64,000 nucleotides of DNA, from positions 62,001 through 126,000 of the forward strand of contig NZ_CP042433.1 of NCBI RefSeq assembly GCF_007970805.1, given 5' to 3'. This stretch comes from Flavisolibacter ginsenosidimutans (lineage in GTDB: Bacteria > Bacteroidota > Bacteroidia > Chitinophagales > Chitinophagaceae). A program made the position numbers and the translations under genes. The stretch's first letter is position 1; each line of letters opens with the position of its first letter. This document shows positions 36,507 through 45,887 of this stretch, piece by piece. Under the pieces are notes generated by a model. It ran no database searches and had not been told where the DNA came from. It saw only the letters and a list, made by a program, of their open reading frames with translations.

Positions 36507-36782
36507 GTTTTCCAAAATTGCCAATGCTCCGCTTCGAGTTTAGAAGTTGTAAAATTTTCATTTCACCGCCAATGACGCGGCGATGAACTTTTCCTTCGAT
36601 GCTTGCTTAAACCTTTCGCAACGCATCGTTTGGTTTTAAAACGATGCTCTTGTTTCCTCGCGGGAAGAAATATTCATTTCCAATTAGATATTCCCACATT
36701 CTGTTCGACCACCGCAAAAAAATTGAGTTAAAACATAGAGCATTGGTTTTCAATAGACGATTTTTTGGCTAACCAAAATTTG
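36507..36782. other. Non-coding gap with a perfect 9-bp inverted repeat
   Basis: Between the HTCS terminator and the PUL B promoter region no gene is seen. GCATCGTTT (36623-36631) and AAACGATGC (36639-36647) are perfect arms with a 7-base loop; this could be an additional terminator or a regulator site. The remainder shows nothing I can support. Confidence 0.4.
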
Positions 36783-36835
36783 AACCGTTTCGGTTAATAA
36801 TTGAACCTCATTTCTTCTTTGGCTAAATAGGTTTG
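36783..36835 (+). promoter_or_regulatory. Candidate promoter and operator of PUL B susC
   Basis: TAGGTTTG (36828-36835) matches the Bacteroidota -7 consensus TAnnTTTG. Upstream, AACCG-TTT-CGGTT (36783-36795) is a perfect palindrome whose centre lies about 40 bases before the -7 box, a place where an activator could touch the polymerase. The -33 box is not clear. The start codon of susC lies about 158 bases further on. Confidence 0.35.
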
Positions 36836-36993
36836 GTTCGTCTTCGTCTGAAGCATTATCGGAATCATCCATTGGAGAAAATGACACGATAATCGGAAGT
36901 TGATTGTTGCTTATCCTGCCCCTTCGCATTCCATTGTATCCGCCTTGTAGAACCATTCACTTTTTCACGAAAGTCAAATCCTAAAGCTTCTAT

Positions 36994-39900
36994 ATGAAAA
37001 GAAAGCTCTGCTTAATCCTGCTATCATTTCTTTGTGTCGCAACGACATTTGGTCAGACGCGAACCGTTTCCGGACGCGTGGTCTCCGACAGTGCAAGTCA
37101 GCCCATCAGTGGCGTTTCGGTTACTTTAAAAGGAACCAAAACAACAACGGTTACCGGCAACAACGGAGGGTACAGCATTGCCGTTCCCGATAAGGGTGCG
37201 GTGCTGGTTTTTAGTTCGGTTGGGTACAGCGCGAACGAAGTTTCGGTAGGGCAAAGAAGTACGGTAAACGTTACCCTGAACACAGCTTCAAACGCTATGA
37301 ACGAAGTTGTGGTCATCGGCTACCAGGCCGTTCGTCGTCGTGACCTTCTTGCCTCCGCTTCAACGCTCGGGTCGAAAGACATTAAGGACGTGCCGCTAAA
37401 CAACACAGCCGAAGTTTTACAAGGCAGGCTGGCCGGGGTTCAAATTACGATGTCGGAAGGCGCACCGGGGGCTGACGCTATCATCAACGTTCGCGGCCGG
37501 GGCTCCATCACGCAAACCTCCGAACCCTTGTACGTTGTAGACGGTGTGCCTACGGACAATGCTCTTTCCCTTCTCAATCCCCAGGATATTGAATCTATAA
37601 ACGTTTTAAAAGATGCCGCATCAACGGCGATCTACGGATCGAGAGGCGCTAACGGGGTTGTGGTAATCACCACCAAAGGCGGACGGAATACGAACGGCAA
37701 AACCGTTGTTGCCTACAACGGTTTTGTTGGCGTGCAAAAGCTGGCGCAGGAAATCCCAATGATGAACGCTTACGAATTTGTGCGCTACCAATGGGAGCGT
37801 GCCCAATGGCTTGCCGATAGTTCCATCACGCGATACGTTGGTTCAAACTTGAAATGGGATTCGGTGAATTCATTCAAGAACTATCCAACCTATGATTGGC
37901 AGGATCGAACTATGGGTGCCAATGCTCTCCAATCTTCGCACAACGTCAGCGTATCAGGCGGCAATGCCAGCACGACGTACAACTTGAGCCTGACGGCAAA
38001 CAAGCAACAGGGAATTCTGATTAATTCTGATCTTGAGCGCAAGAACCTGAACTTTCGGTTAGACCATAAGGCCAGCGATCGATTCCGCTTTGGTTTCAAC
38101 ACACGTTATACCGATCAACTGGTACGCGGTGCCGGTACGTCTGATGTCGGCGGCGCCGGATCAAACAGGCTTCGTCAATATACTCGCTACAAGCCCTTGA
38201 TTCTTCCGGGTGAAGAAGAAGATGCGTACGATCCTGTCCTGGATTTGAATAACGCAGGCAATGGTTTCAACGTACTCAATCCCATTTTGCTGGCCAATGC
38301 CGAAACGCGGCGGCGGTACAGCACGCAACTAAACTTGAACGGCTATTTTCAATTCAACATTTTAAACAATCTTTCTTTTCGTTCTACCGCAGCGTACAAC
38401 ATTACCCGCACACGCAACCAATCTTTTGATGACACGTTAACCAATAACGCGAAATCCAACAATAAGCAACCGCTGATCTTGTTGAACAATACAGAATCAG
38501 TTCAAATCACCAATTCCAACGTTCTTACGTACAGCAACACTTCGTTGTTTAGGAGCAAAAACAGTTTGACGGTTTTGGTAGGACAGGAGATACAGAAGAC
38601 AACAAACAGTGCTTCGATACAAGACATTCGCTATTTCCCGATTGGCATAACCGCAGATAAAGCGTTCAACAACCTGCAATTGGCTGCTGCCTCTACGGCC
38701 GCTTATCCGCAGCCTGTGGCAAGTTCTACGCAGGTACCAACGGCGCTGGCCTCTTTCTTTTCAACGGTTGACTACAACTACGATCAACGCTACCTTGCCA
38801 AGTTCACCTTCCGTGCTGACGGTACTTCCATCTTCAGCCAGAAGAATACCTGGGGCTATTTTCCATCGGGTGCATTGGCGTGGAGAATAAGCCGTGAGAA
38901 ATTTTTCTCCAGCAAATCTATCAGTGATTTGAAGCTTCGCTTTTCTTACGGAACGTCGGGCAACAACCGTATAACCCCGTTCTCTTACCGCACGCAATAC
39001 ACAGCGCCTTCGAACGTCGGTTATGGCCTGAACGGTGCGTTGGTGGGTGTGTTTACGCCGTCAAACCTTGGCAATGAAAATTTGAAATGGGAAAGCCAGG
39101 TTGCCCAAAACCTCGGTCTTGATGTTACACTTTTCAAAGGACGGTTAACAGCAACGGTTGACGCTTATTCCAACAAGTCAAAAGATTTGTTGCTGAACCA
39201 AACCATTCCTTCATCTACGGGATACACAACGCAGTTTCAAAACATTGGTGCCACGCAAAACCGCGGCGTTGAATTGCAACTGTCCGGAATCATCGTCAGC
39301 AAAAAAGATTTTAGTTATTCTGCCAACTTCAACATCTCTTTCAACAAAAACCGCATTACGTCTCTCGGTCCAAACACGCAAATCCTGCGCAACTCGGGCT
39401 GGTTCAGCGGCAGCAATTTTCCCGCAGATTACGTACTGCGTGTAGGCGAAGAAGTGGGGGCGATGTACGGTTACGTGAACGATGGTTTTTACACGATGAA
39501 TGACTTCACGGCTTCGCCTTTCTCCAACGCAAACTATCCGCAGTACAATACGCAGTACATGTTAAAAAAAGGCGTGGTGAATGCTGCAAGCATTTTGGCA
39601 AATCCCTTGCAACCCGGCTCGCCGAAGTTTAAAGATTTGAACGGTGACGGAAAGATCGATCCGGACAACGACCGCACGATCATTGGTCACGCACAACCGA
39701 AGTTTTACGGTGGCTTTGGCCAAACGCTTACGTACAAAGGATTTGATTTGAGTGTGTTTGCCAACTTTGTTTACGGTAACGATGTGTTCAACGCCAACAA
39801 ACTTGAATACGGCAGTGCTTATGGTTCGCAAGTGAACATGCTGAAGCTTGACAACGACCGCTGGCAAATGATTGACAACAACGGGAACTCCATTCAGAAA

Positions 39901-40284
39901 GTCGTGACCATTTCTGGTACGCAATACATTTTGGGTGTGGATTCAACGACAATGGCGGGTGTAAACAGCAACGCAAAAATTTGGTTCCCGTCTACAAGCG
40001 TTAACGGCTTTTATTCGCAGAGCTATGCGGTGGAAAAAGGTTCTTACATCCGCATCAGCAACGTAACCCTTGGTTACAATTTGCCGAAGTCTTTGATTTC
40101 AAAAATCAAGATATCTAGCTTCCGTATTTATGCGACGGTCAATAACCTGGCTACCATCACCGGTTACACAGGTTACGATCCGGATGCAAGCACAAGACGT
40201 TCAGATCCCACAACACCCGGCGTTGATTATGCGGCTTATCCAAGAGCCAGAACCTACGTGGCCGGTGTAAACGTTACTTTTTAA
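36994..40284 (+). CDS. SusC-family TonB-dependent outer-membrane transporter (PUL B), 1096 aa
   Basis: A signal peptide ends at TFGQ (residue 21). Then come the carboxypeptidase-regulatory-like domain (TVSGRVVSDSASQPISGVSV), the plug opening MNEVVVIGYQ, the plug motif LKDAASTAIYGSRGANGVV, and the barrel with DLNGDGKIDPDND as the calcium-like loop. The final residue is Phe, as expected for an outer-membrane barrel. There is no STN domain, fitting control by the HTCS upstream rather than by an anti-sigma factor. It is paired with the susD gene 28 bases downstream and likely imports a pectin-derived oligosaccharide. Confidence 0.94.
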   Translation: MKRKLCLILLSFLCVATTFGQTRTVSGRVVSDSASQPISGVSVTLKGTKTTTVTGNNGGYSIAVPDKGAVLVFSSVGYSANEVSVGQRSTVNVTLNTASNAMNEVVVIGYQAVRRRDLLASASTLGSKDIKDVPLNNTAEVLQGRLAGVQITMSEGAPGADAIINVRGRGSITQTSEPLYVVDGVPTDNALSLLNPQDIESINVLKDAASTAIYGSRGANGVVVITTKGGRNTNGKTVVAYNGFVGVQKLAQEIPMMNAYEFVRYQWERAQWLADSSITRYVGSNLKWDSVNSFKNYPTYDWQDRTMGANALQSSHNVSVSGGNASTTYNLSLTANKQQGILINSDLERKNLNFRLDHKASDRFRFGFNTRYTDQLVRGAGTSDVGGAGSNRLRQYTRYKPLILPGEEEDAYDPVLDLNNAGNGFNVLNPILLANAETRRRYSTQLNLNGYFQFNILNNLSFRSTAAYNITRTRNQSFDDTLTNNAKSNNKQPLILLNNTESVQITNSNVLTYSNTSLFRSKNSLTVLVGQEIQKTTNSASIQDIRYFPIGITADKAFNNLQLAAASTAAYPQPVASSTQVPTALASFFSTVDYNYDQRYLAKFTFRADGTSIFSQKNTWGYFPSGALAWRISREKFFSSKSISDLKLRFSYGTSGNNRITPFSYRTQYTAPSNVGYGLNGALVGVFTPSNLGNENLKWESQVAQNLGLDVTLFKGRLTATVDAYSNKSKDLLLNQTIPSSTGYTTQFQNIGATQNRGVELQLSGIIVSKKDFSYSANFNISFNKNRITSLGPNTQILRNSGWFSGSNFPADYVLRVGEEVGAMYGYVNDGFYTMNDFTASPFSNANYPQYNTQYMLKKGVVNAASILANPLQPGSPKFKDLNGDGKIDPDNDRTIIGHAQPKFYGGFGQTLTYKGFDLSVFANFVYGNDVFNANKLEYGSAYGSQVNMLKLDNDRWQMIDNNGNSIQKVVTISGTQYILGVDSTTMAGVNSNAKIWFPSTSVNGFYSQSYAVEKGSYIRISNVTLGYNLPKSLISKIKISSFRIYATVNNLATITGYTGYDPDASTRRSDPTTPGVDYAAYPRARTYVAGVNVTF

Positions 40285-40312
40285 TTCTTCATCTACCCAA
40301 CTCGTTTATAAA

Positions 40313-42226
40313 ATGAAAAAGACGATTGTTAAACTCACGATGACGACAGCTTTTGTCGTGCTGGCCAGTGCCGCTTTTGTATCGTGTAAAAAATTTCTTG
40401 CGCCGGAAGCCATTTCTTCCTTCGATACCGAATACGTTTTCAACAACATTCCCAATGCCCGCAAAGCTTTGCTGGGTGCGTATAATTCCTTGTTGGGCGA
40501 TTACGGCTACGGCATCCGCATCAGCGGTTATTGGCCGTACGACAGCGATGAAATGCAAAAGGGAACAAACCCGCCAACAACCGATGAAGGACAACTCTTG
40601 GCGAAATACCTTGGCATTCCGAGTAACCTGCAAATCACCAATCCGTTCAATCAAATGTACCAGGGTATTGAGCGGGCCAATTTGTGCATTTACAACATTC
40701 CAAAGATGGAATTGTATTCCGCCAACGGCTCTGTGCAGCAAGCGCAATTAAAACGCATGTACGGTGAAGCCCTGGTGCTTCGTGCGCAATTTTATTATGA
40801 GTTGTGCCGCAATTTTGGTGACGTGCCTGCGCAGTGGGGACCTTCGCAAAACGAAACAAATTTGTACAAAACACGAACAAGCGTTGATTCGATTTACGAC
40901 CATTTGATCAGTGACCTGGCTTTGGCACAAACGCTCATGCCGTGGCGAACAGAAGTTGGAAACATTGGGGATCCCGTTGACCAACGCTTTACAAAAGGAA
41001 CGGCCAAAGCACTGCGGGCAAAGATTGCGTTGGCAAGAGGCGGTTATAAATTGCCTGTAACCGGCGGTCAAATGGTTCGGCCGTCAAACTATTTGGACTT
41101 CTATAAAATTGCGCACGACGAATGCGCCGAGATCATTGCCAATCCGAACCAGCATTCTTTGTTGCCTTCGTACAAAAGTCTTTTCAAAGATTATTTGCTG
41201 GCGCACAACACCAACGATCCCGCCGGTGAATTTATGATGGTGGCGTCAATGGCATTCGGCACAAACTCCGATAGCAAATTGGGCATTCAAACCGGCACAA
41301 GAGTGAACGGTGTTGGCGGTGGCGGCGTGAACATTTTGCCCAACTACTTTTACATGTTCGATTCAACCGACGTTCGCAGAGACGTGACTTGCGTGCCGTA
41401 CGAGGTGACGTTTGATACCATTAAAACCGGTCACGCGATGAACGCTATTTACGACGGGAAGTTTCGCAAGGAATGGGTGAGCAATCCAGGCTTTGTGTTC
41501 AGCGCAGGCAATTCCTCAACGTCAAGCCGGCCAGCAACAAACAACAGTTTGCAGAACATGGAATTGAGCTGGCCGCTCATTCGTTTTGCCGATGTGTTGT
41601 TGTGGTATGCCGAAACAGAGAATGAATTGAACAACGGACCAACCGCTGCTGCCATCAGCGCTGTAAGCCAAATAAATTTGCGAGGCCACGGTGGCGCTTA
41701 CAAGGAAACACCGCCGGTGATTCCAACCACAAAAGATGCGTTCTTTAAATTTCTGGTGAAAGAAAGAATGCTCGAATTTGGCGACGAAGGCATTCGCAAA
41801 TATGACTTGCTTCGCTGGAATTTATTGGGTACGGCCATCACCGAAACAAGGGCAAGACTAACGGCCTGGGCCAACGCAACCGCAACTTCGCATCCGCCTT
41901 TTGCGCTTTACAGTTACATGGAAGACGGTCCGCTGTATGCAAGAGATGCGACGCAATTACCAACGTACTTGTATTTTGTTACGAAGCCCGCGAAGTCTGA
42001 TGTGGATGCGTTCAATCCCTTCCTGAATTCGTTTTATAAACCCAGTTCAACGGCCAATGCGCCAACCGGCCAAACAAGAGTGAACTGGTGGTTGGGTGGA
42101 AGCGGTCAGCTAACCTTTGCAAATTCCTTTGCCATGGGCTTTACGGCCGGCAAGACTGAGCTAATGCCGATTCCGCAAACGCAGCGTGATGTAAACCCGA
42201 ACCTTTCACAGAACGCAGGTTATTAA
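40313..42226 (+). CDS. SusD/RagB-family glycan-binding lipoprotein (PUL B), 637 aa
   Basis: The lipobox AAFVSC anchors the protein to the lipid layer. The N-terminal helical part contains GEALVLRAQFYYELCRNFGDVPA, and the C-terminal part has ERMLEFGDEGIRKYDLLRWNLLG, both typical. At 637 residues it is longer than the SusD of PUL A, which may mean additional loops around the ligand site. The gene is followed by a strong terminator-like hairpin before the first enzyme gene. The ligand is not evident from the sequence; the enzyme set suggests pectin. Confidence 0.92.
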   Translation: MKKTIVKLTMTTAFVVLASAAFVSCKKFLAPEAISSFDTEYVFNNIPNARKALLGAYNSLLGDYGYGIRISGYWPYDSDEMQKGTNPPTTDEGQLLAKYLGIPSNLQITNPFNQMYQGIERANLCIYNIPKMELYSANGSVQQAQLKRMYGEALVLRAQFYYELCRNFGDVPAQWGPSQNETNLYKTRTSVDSIYDHLISDLALAQTLMPWRTEVGNIGDPVDQRFTKGTAKALRAKIALARGGYKLPVTGGQMVRPSNYLDFYKIAHDECAEIIANPNQHSLLPSYKSLFKDYLLAHNTNDPAGEFMMVASMAFGTNSDSKLGIQTGTRVNGVGGGGVNILPNYFYMFDSTDVRRDVTCVPYEVTFDTIKTGHAMNAIYDGKFRKEWVSNPGFVFSAGNSSTSSRPATNNSLQNMELSWPLIRFADVLLWYAETENELNNGPTAAAISAVSQINLRGHGGAYKETPPVIPTTKDAFFKFLVKERMLEFGDEGIRKYDLLRWNLLGTAITETRARLTAWANATATSHPPFALYSYMEDGPLYARDATQLPTYLYFVTKPAKSDVDAFNPFLNSFYKPSSTANAPTGQTRVNWWLGGSGQLTFANSFAMGFTAGKTELMPIPQTQRDVNPNLSQNAGY

Positions 42227-42259
42227 ACAATCAGATTTTTCTTTCATATACAAGCAAAT

Positions 42260-42312
42260 AAATCTTTGTGTCCGTTCCTCCTGTTCTCAGGAGGAACTAC
42301 CAAAGATTTTTT
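42260..42312 (+). terminator. Strong hairpin with T-run between susD and the GH95 gene
   Basis: The inner stem GTTCCTCCTG (42274-42283) and CAGGAGGAAC (42288-42297) has ten perfect pairs with the loop TTCT; the outer arms AAATCTTTG (42260-42268) and CAAAGATTT (42301-42309) add nine more. Six T follow (42307-42312). It should terminate or attenuate transcription leaving susCD. Confidence 0.75.
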
Positions 42313-42350
42313 CGTCAATCTTACTTTAGTTAGCGTTTTAAAAAAAATGG

Positions 42351-44861
42351 ATGGACAATAGAAAATACAGGAAGCTGCTGTATTTGGTTGCGGCCGTTTT
42401 AGTTTTTGTAGGCGACTTGCAGGCACAGCCAAATCAAAATTTAAAGCTTTGGTACGACAAGCCCGCCGCCAACTGGAACGAAGCCCTGCCTATCGGCAAC
42501 GGACGCCTGGCCGCGATGGTGTTTGGAACAGTTGGAACCGAACGATTGCAAGTGAACGAAGAAACTGTATGGGCCGGTGAACCCGGTAACAACATTTTCG
42601 AAGGTACTTTCGATAGCATTCAGGCGATCAGAAAATTATTATTTGAAGGAGCGTACAAAGAAGCGCAAGACCTCTCCAACCGAACCTTTCCGCGCAGCGC
42701 ACCAAAGAACAACAACTACGGCATGCAATACCAGCCCGTAGGCAATTTGTTGATTCATTTTCCAGGAGGAGAAACGGCGACGAATTACTATCGTGATTTA
42801 GATATTCAAAATGCGGTTGCATCGGTAACTTATACAGCAAACGGTGTTGCGTTCAAACGCGAAATGTTTGCATCGCTATCCGATGGCGTTATCATTATTC
42901 GATTAACAGCCGACAAGCCGAAAAGCATTACGTGTACATTATCGGCAAATAGTCCGCATAAAATCAACGGTGTAAAAACAAATAGCAATCAACTTATTTT
43001 AACCGGCATAACAAGCGACGTTGACAACAAAAAAGGAAGAGTAAAATTTGAAGCGCAGGTTCAACCGAAAATTGAGGGCGGAAAAGTAACGGCAACTGAT
43101 ACAAGTCTTGTTATTACCAGTGCCGATGCGGCAACAATCTACGTCAGCATTGGCACCAACGTAAAATCGTACAAGGACATTAGCGGCAACCCGTCGGCAA
43201 AAGCGGCTGGCTTTCTTGCAAAAGCCATGACCAAAAATTATGAGGCCGCAAAAGAAGCGCACAGCAAAAGTTATCAATCTTATTTCAATCGTGTTTCACT
43301 CGATCTTGGCAGCAACGAACAAACAAAGAAGCCAACCAACGTTCGCATTGCTGAATTCAATTCGACACCCGATCCGCAACTCGTTTCGCTCTACTTTCAA
43401 TTTGGTCGTTACTTGATGATATCTGGTTCGCAACCGGGTACGCAACCAACAAATCTGCAAGGCAAATGGAACGACAAATTAAATCCGCCGTGGGACAGCA
43501 AATACACCATCAACATCAACACCGAAATGAACTATTGGCCGGCAGAGGTTACTAATCTTTCCGAACTGCACCAGCCTTTGTTCGACATGATAAAAGACCT
43601 GTCGGTAACGGGTAAAGAAAGCGCTTCAAAAATGTATCATGCCCGCGGTTGGAATGCGCACCACAATACGGACTTGTGGCGCATTACCGGGCCGGTTGAC
43701 GGTGGCTTTTACGGCATGTGGCCGATGGGCGGTGCGTGGCTCACACAACATTTGTGGTATCATTATCTCTTTACCGGCGACAAAGAATTTCTAAAAGACG
43801 TTTATCCGGTTTTAAAAGGCATTGCAACCTTTTACGACGATGTGTTGCAGGAAGAACCAACACACAAATGGTTGGTTGTGGCACCGTCCATGTCGCCGGA
43901 GAATACCTATCAAAGCGGTGTTGGTATAAGTGCCGGCACAACAATGGACAACCAATTGGTATTTGACGTTTTCTCCAACGCCATCAAAGCCGCAACAATC
44001 TTGAATACCGACAAACTGTTTGCCGATACGTTGAAAACGAAATTGGCAAAGCTGCCGCCGATGCAAATTGGTCAGTACGGACAATTGCAGGAGTGGTTGC
44101 AGGATTGGGATAATCCGAAAAGTACGCACCGGCATATTTCGCATTTGTACGGACTCTTTCCGAGCAATCAAATTTCGCCTTATCAAAATCCAGAATTGTT
44201 TGACGCGGCGAGAACATCATTGATTAATCGCGGTGATAAATCAACCGGCTGGAGCATGGGCTGGAAAGTAAACTGGTGGGCAAGACTGCTCGACGGCAAT
44301 CATGCGTACAAATTAATTTCCGATCAGCTCTCGCCTGCACCGCAAGAAACATCGGGGCAAAACGGCGGCACGTATCCAAACTTGTTTGATGCGCACCCGC
44401 CTTTTCAGATTGACGGCAACTTTGGTTGCACATCGGGCATTGCGGAAATGTTGTTGCAATCGCACGACGGCGCTATTCATTTGTTGCCTGCCTTGCCGGA
44501 TGTTTGGGCAAGTGGAAGCGTGAAAGGTTTGGTTGCACGCGGTGGTTTTGTGATAGACATGAGTTGGAAGAACAAGCAGGTTACAACGTTGAAGATTATG
44601 TCAAAAAATGGCGGTAATTGCAGAATAAGAGTGTATGAAGAATTGAAGCCTGATGCTAACAAATTGATGAAAGCAAAAGGCGTGAATGCAAATCCGTTTT
44701 ATGCAATTGCAGAAGTGAAGAAACCATTGGTATCAGCAAAAGCAAAATTACAACCGGTGAATTTGCTGAGGGTATATGAATACGACGTTCCGACCACGCC
44801 GGGACAAGTGCTCTCGTTCAATTTTGCGCCAGTAAAAACAGAGGCAGGAGCTGCGAGATAA
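42351..44861 (+). CDS. Glycoside hydrolase family 95 enzyme (alpha-L-fucosidase or alpha-L-galactosidase), 836 aa
   Basis: GH95 enzymes remove alpha-L-fucose, or in some members alpha-L-galactose, by inversion. The typical N-terminal segment [18 protein letters not shown] and [14 protein letters not shown] are present, as are the active-site regions [12 protein letters not shown], the glutamate in LQEWLQDW, and the aspartate in [15 protein letters not shown]. The signal peptide ends near LQAQ. An upstream ATG at 42347 is followed by a quick stop, so the start at 42351 is clear. With GH28 and CE8 nearby, fucose or galactose on pectic side chains is a likely target. Confidence 0.93.
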   Translation: MDNRKYRKLLYLVAAVLVFVGDLQAQPNQNLKLWYDKPAANWNEALPIGNGRLAAMVFGTVGTERLQVNEETVWAGEPGNNIFEGTFDSIQAIRKLLFEGAYKEAQDLSNRTFPRSAPKNNNYGMQYQPVGNLLIHFPGGETATNYYRDLDIQNAVASVTYTANGVAFKREMFASLSDGVIIIRLTADKPKSITCTLSANSPHKINGVKTNSNQLILTGITSDVDNKKGRVKFEAQVQPKIEGGKVTATDTSLVITSADAATIYVSIGTNVKSYKDISGNPSAKAAGFLAKAMTKNYEAAKEAHSKSYQSYFNRVSLDLGSNEQTKKPTNVRIAEFNSTPDPQLVSLYFQFGRYLMISGSQPGTQPTNLQGKWNDKLNPPWDSKYTININTEMNYWPAEVTNLSELHQPLFDMIKDLSVTGKESASKMYHARGWNAHHNTDLWRITGPVDGGFYGMWPMGGAWLTQHLWYHYLFTGDKEFLKDVYPVLKGIATFYDDVLQEEPTHKWLVVAPSMSPENTYQSGVGISAGTTMDNQLVFDVFSNAIKAATILNTDKLFADTLKTKLAKLPPMQIGQYGQLQEWLQDWDNPKSTHRHISHLYGLFPSNQISPYQNPELFDAARTSLINRGDKSTGWSMGWKVNWWARLLDGNHAYKLISDQLSPAPQETSGQNGGTYPNLFDAHPPFQIDGNFGCTSGIAEMLLQSHDGAIHLLPALPDVWASGSVKGLVARGGFVIDMSWKNKQVTTLKIMSKNGGNCRIRVYEELKPDANKLMKAKGVNANPFYAIAEVKKPLVSAKAKLQPVNLLRVYEYDVPTTPGQVLSFNFAPVKTEAGAAR

Positions 44862-44888
44862 TGATTCGTAAATAGCTAAACTTTTCCA

Positions 44889-45821
44889 TTGAACAGTCCT
44901 TATTTGTATTTGAAATATCTGGGTGTTGCATTCGTCTTGTGTTTCCAACTTGCCGCCTTTGCACAGGGGGCGCAAACCTCGCCGGAGAAATATGCGGAGT
45001 TCATTCCGTTGTACCCGAAAGGCAAAATGCCGAACACAAAAGGCATGAATTTAAAAGACAGCATTGCGGCCGAACGCATCTATCGCGTGGGCACACCGGG
45101 CATGTATGCTTTCTTTCCGTCAGCCAGTGAAAACAAAGGCGCAGCGGTGGTGATTTGTCCGGGCGGCGGTTACGAACGGTTGGCTTACGTCATCAGCGGA
45201 ACGCAGCTGGCAAAATGGTTTAACACGATGGGCATCAGTGCGTTTGTTTTGAACTACCGGCTGCCCAATTCGCCTGATTTGAAACAAAGAGAAATTGGTC
45301 CCTTGCAAGATGCACAACGGGCCATAAAGATCATTCGTGCAGGTGCGGGCAAGTGGGGACTAAAGGGAGATAAAATCGGCGTACAGGGTTCGTCTGCGGG
45401 TGGGCATTTGGCAAGTCTTGTCGGCACGGTTGACAAAGATTATTCGGCCATCGGTGATTCGCTAAACAACGTTTCGTTTCATCCAAATTTCATGATCCTT
45501 GTTTCGCCGGTAATTGACTTAGGAACCTATGCCCATGCGGGCAGCCGCAAGAATTTACTGGGAGAAAAGCCATCGCAGGAGTTAATTGATCGGTACTCAA
45601 CGCAAAACCTTGTTACGGCCACAACGCCGCCCGCTTTTATGGCCGGTGCGTTTAACGACAACGCGGTGCCGCCGATGAACAGCCTGTTGTTTTACAAATC
45701 CATGCTTGAACACAAAGTGTCGTGCAGCCTGCACGTGTTTCCACAGGGCGGTCATGCCATTGCGCTTCGCAACAATCCGGCTCAACCGAGCAATGGACAA
45801 CGTTGTGCGAAGCGTGGCTGA
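44889..45821 (+). CDS. Secreted alpha/beta-hydrolase, acetyl-xylan-esterase-like, frameshifted at the 3' end
   Basis: The nucleophile elbow is G-S-S-A-G with S169 (GVQGSSAGGHLASL), the acid lies in FNDNAVPPMNS and the histidine is H289 in GGHAIAL; CPGGGYERLAY is the oxyanion loop. It resembles the BD-FAE/acetyl esterase group. The start must be TTG at 44889: it gives a proper signal peptide (to FAQG), and the upstream frame is closed. After NNP the reading changes to AQPSNGQRCAKRG, but the next frame continues with GSTEQWTTLCEAWLIEMGF and more to a stop at 45859. So one base is missing near 45776-45781. The catalytic residues precede the shift. Confidence 0.85.
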   Translation: MNSPYLYLKYLGVAFVLCFQLAAFAQGAQTSPEKYAEFIPLYPKGKMPNTKGMNLKDSIAAERIYRVGTPGMYAFFPSASENKGAAVVICPGGGYERLAYVISGTQLAKWFNTMGISAFVLNYRLPNSPDLKQREIGPLQDAQRAIKIIRAGAGKWGLKGDKIGVQGSSAGGHLASLVGTVDKDYSAIGDSLNNVSFHPNFMILVSPVIDLGTYAHAGSRKNLLGEKPSQELIDRYSTQNLVTATTPPAFMAGAFNDNAVPPMNSLLFYKSMLEHKVSCSLHVFPQGGHAIALRNNPAQPSNGQRCAKRG

Positions 45822-45859
45822 TTGAGATGGGCTTTATTCCGCAAACCGTCGGCAAGTAG
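45777..45859 (+). other. Out-of-frame continuation of the esterase gene
   Basis: Read from GGC at 45779, this stretch gives GSTEQWTTLCEAWLIEMGF, then IPQTVGK and a TAG stop at 45857-45859, the usual C-terminal ending of this esterase family. It is joined to the main frame by a single-base loss, either real or a sequencing error. Confidence 0.75.
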
Positions 45860-45887
45860 TGAGCAACCGTTTATTCAATCAAGAATC

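Noticed and set aside
45822..45887. Longer N-terminus for the GH28 gene beginning with TTG at 45822
   Set aside because: This part is the out-of-frame tail of the esterase gene; the ATG at 45888 gives a clean signal peptide.
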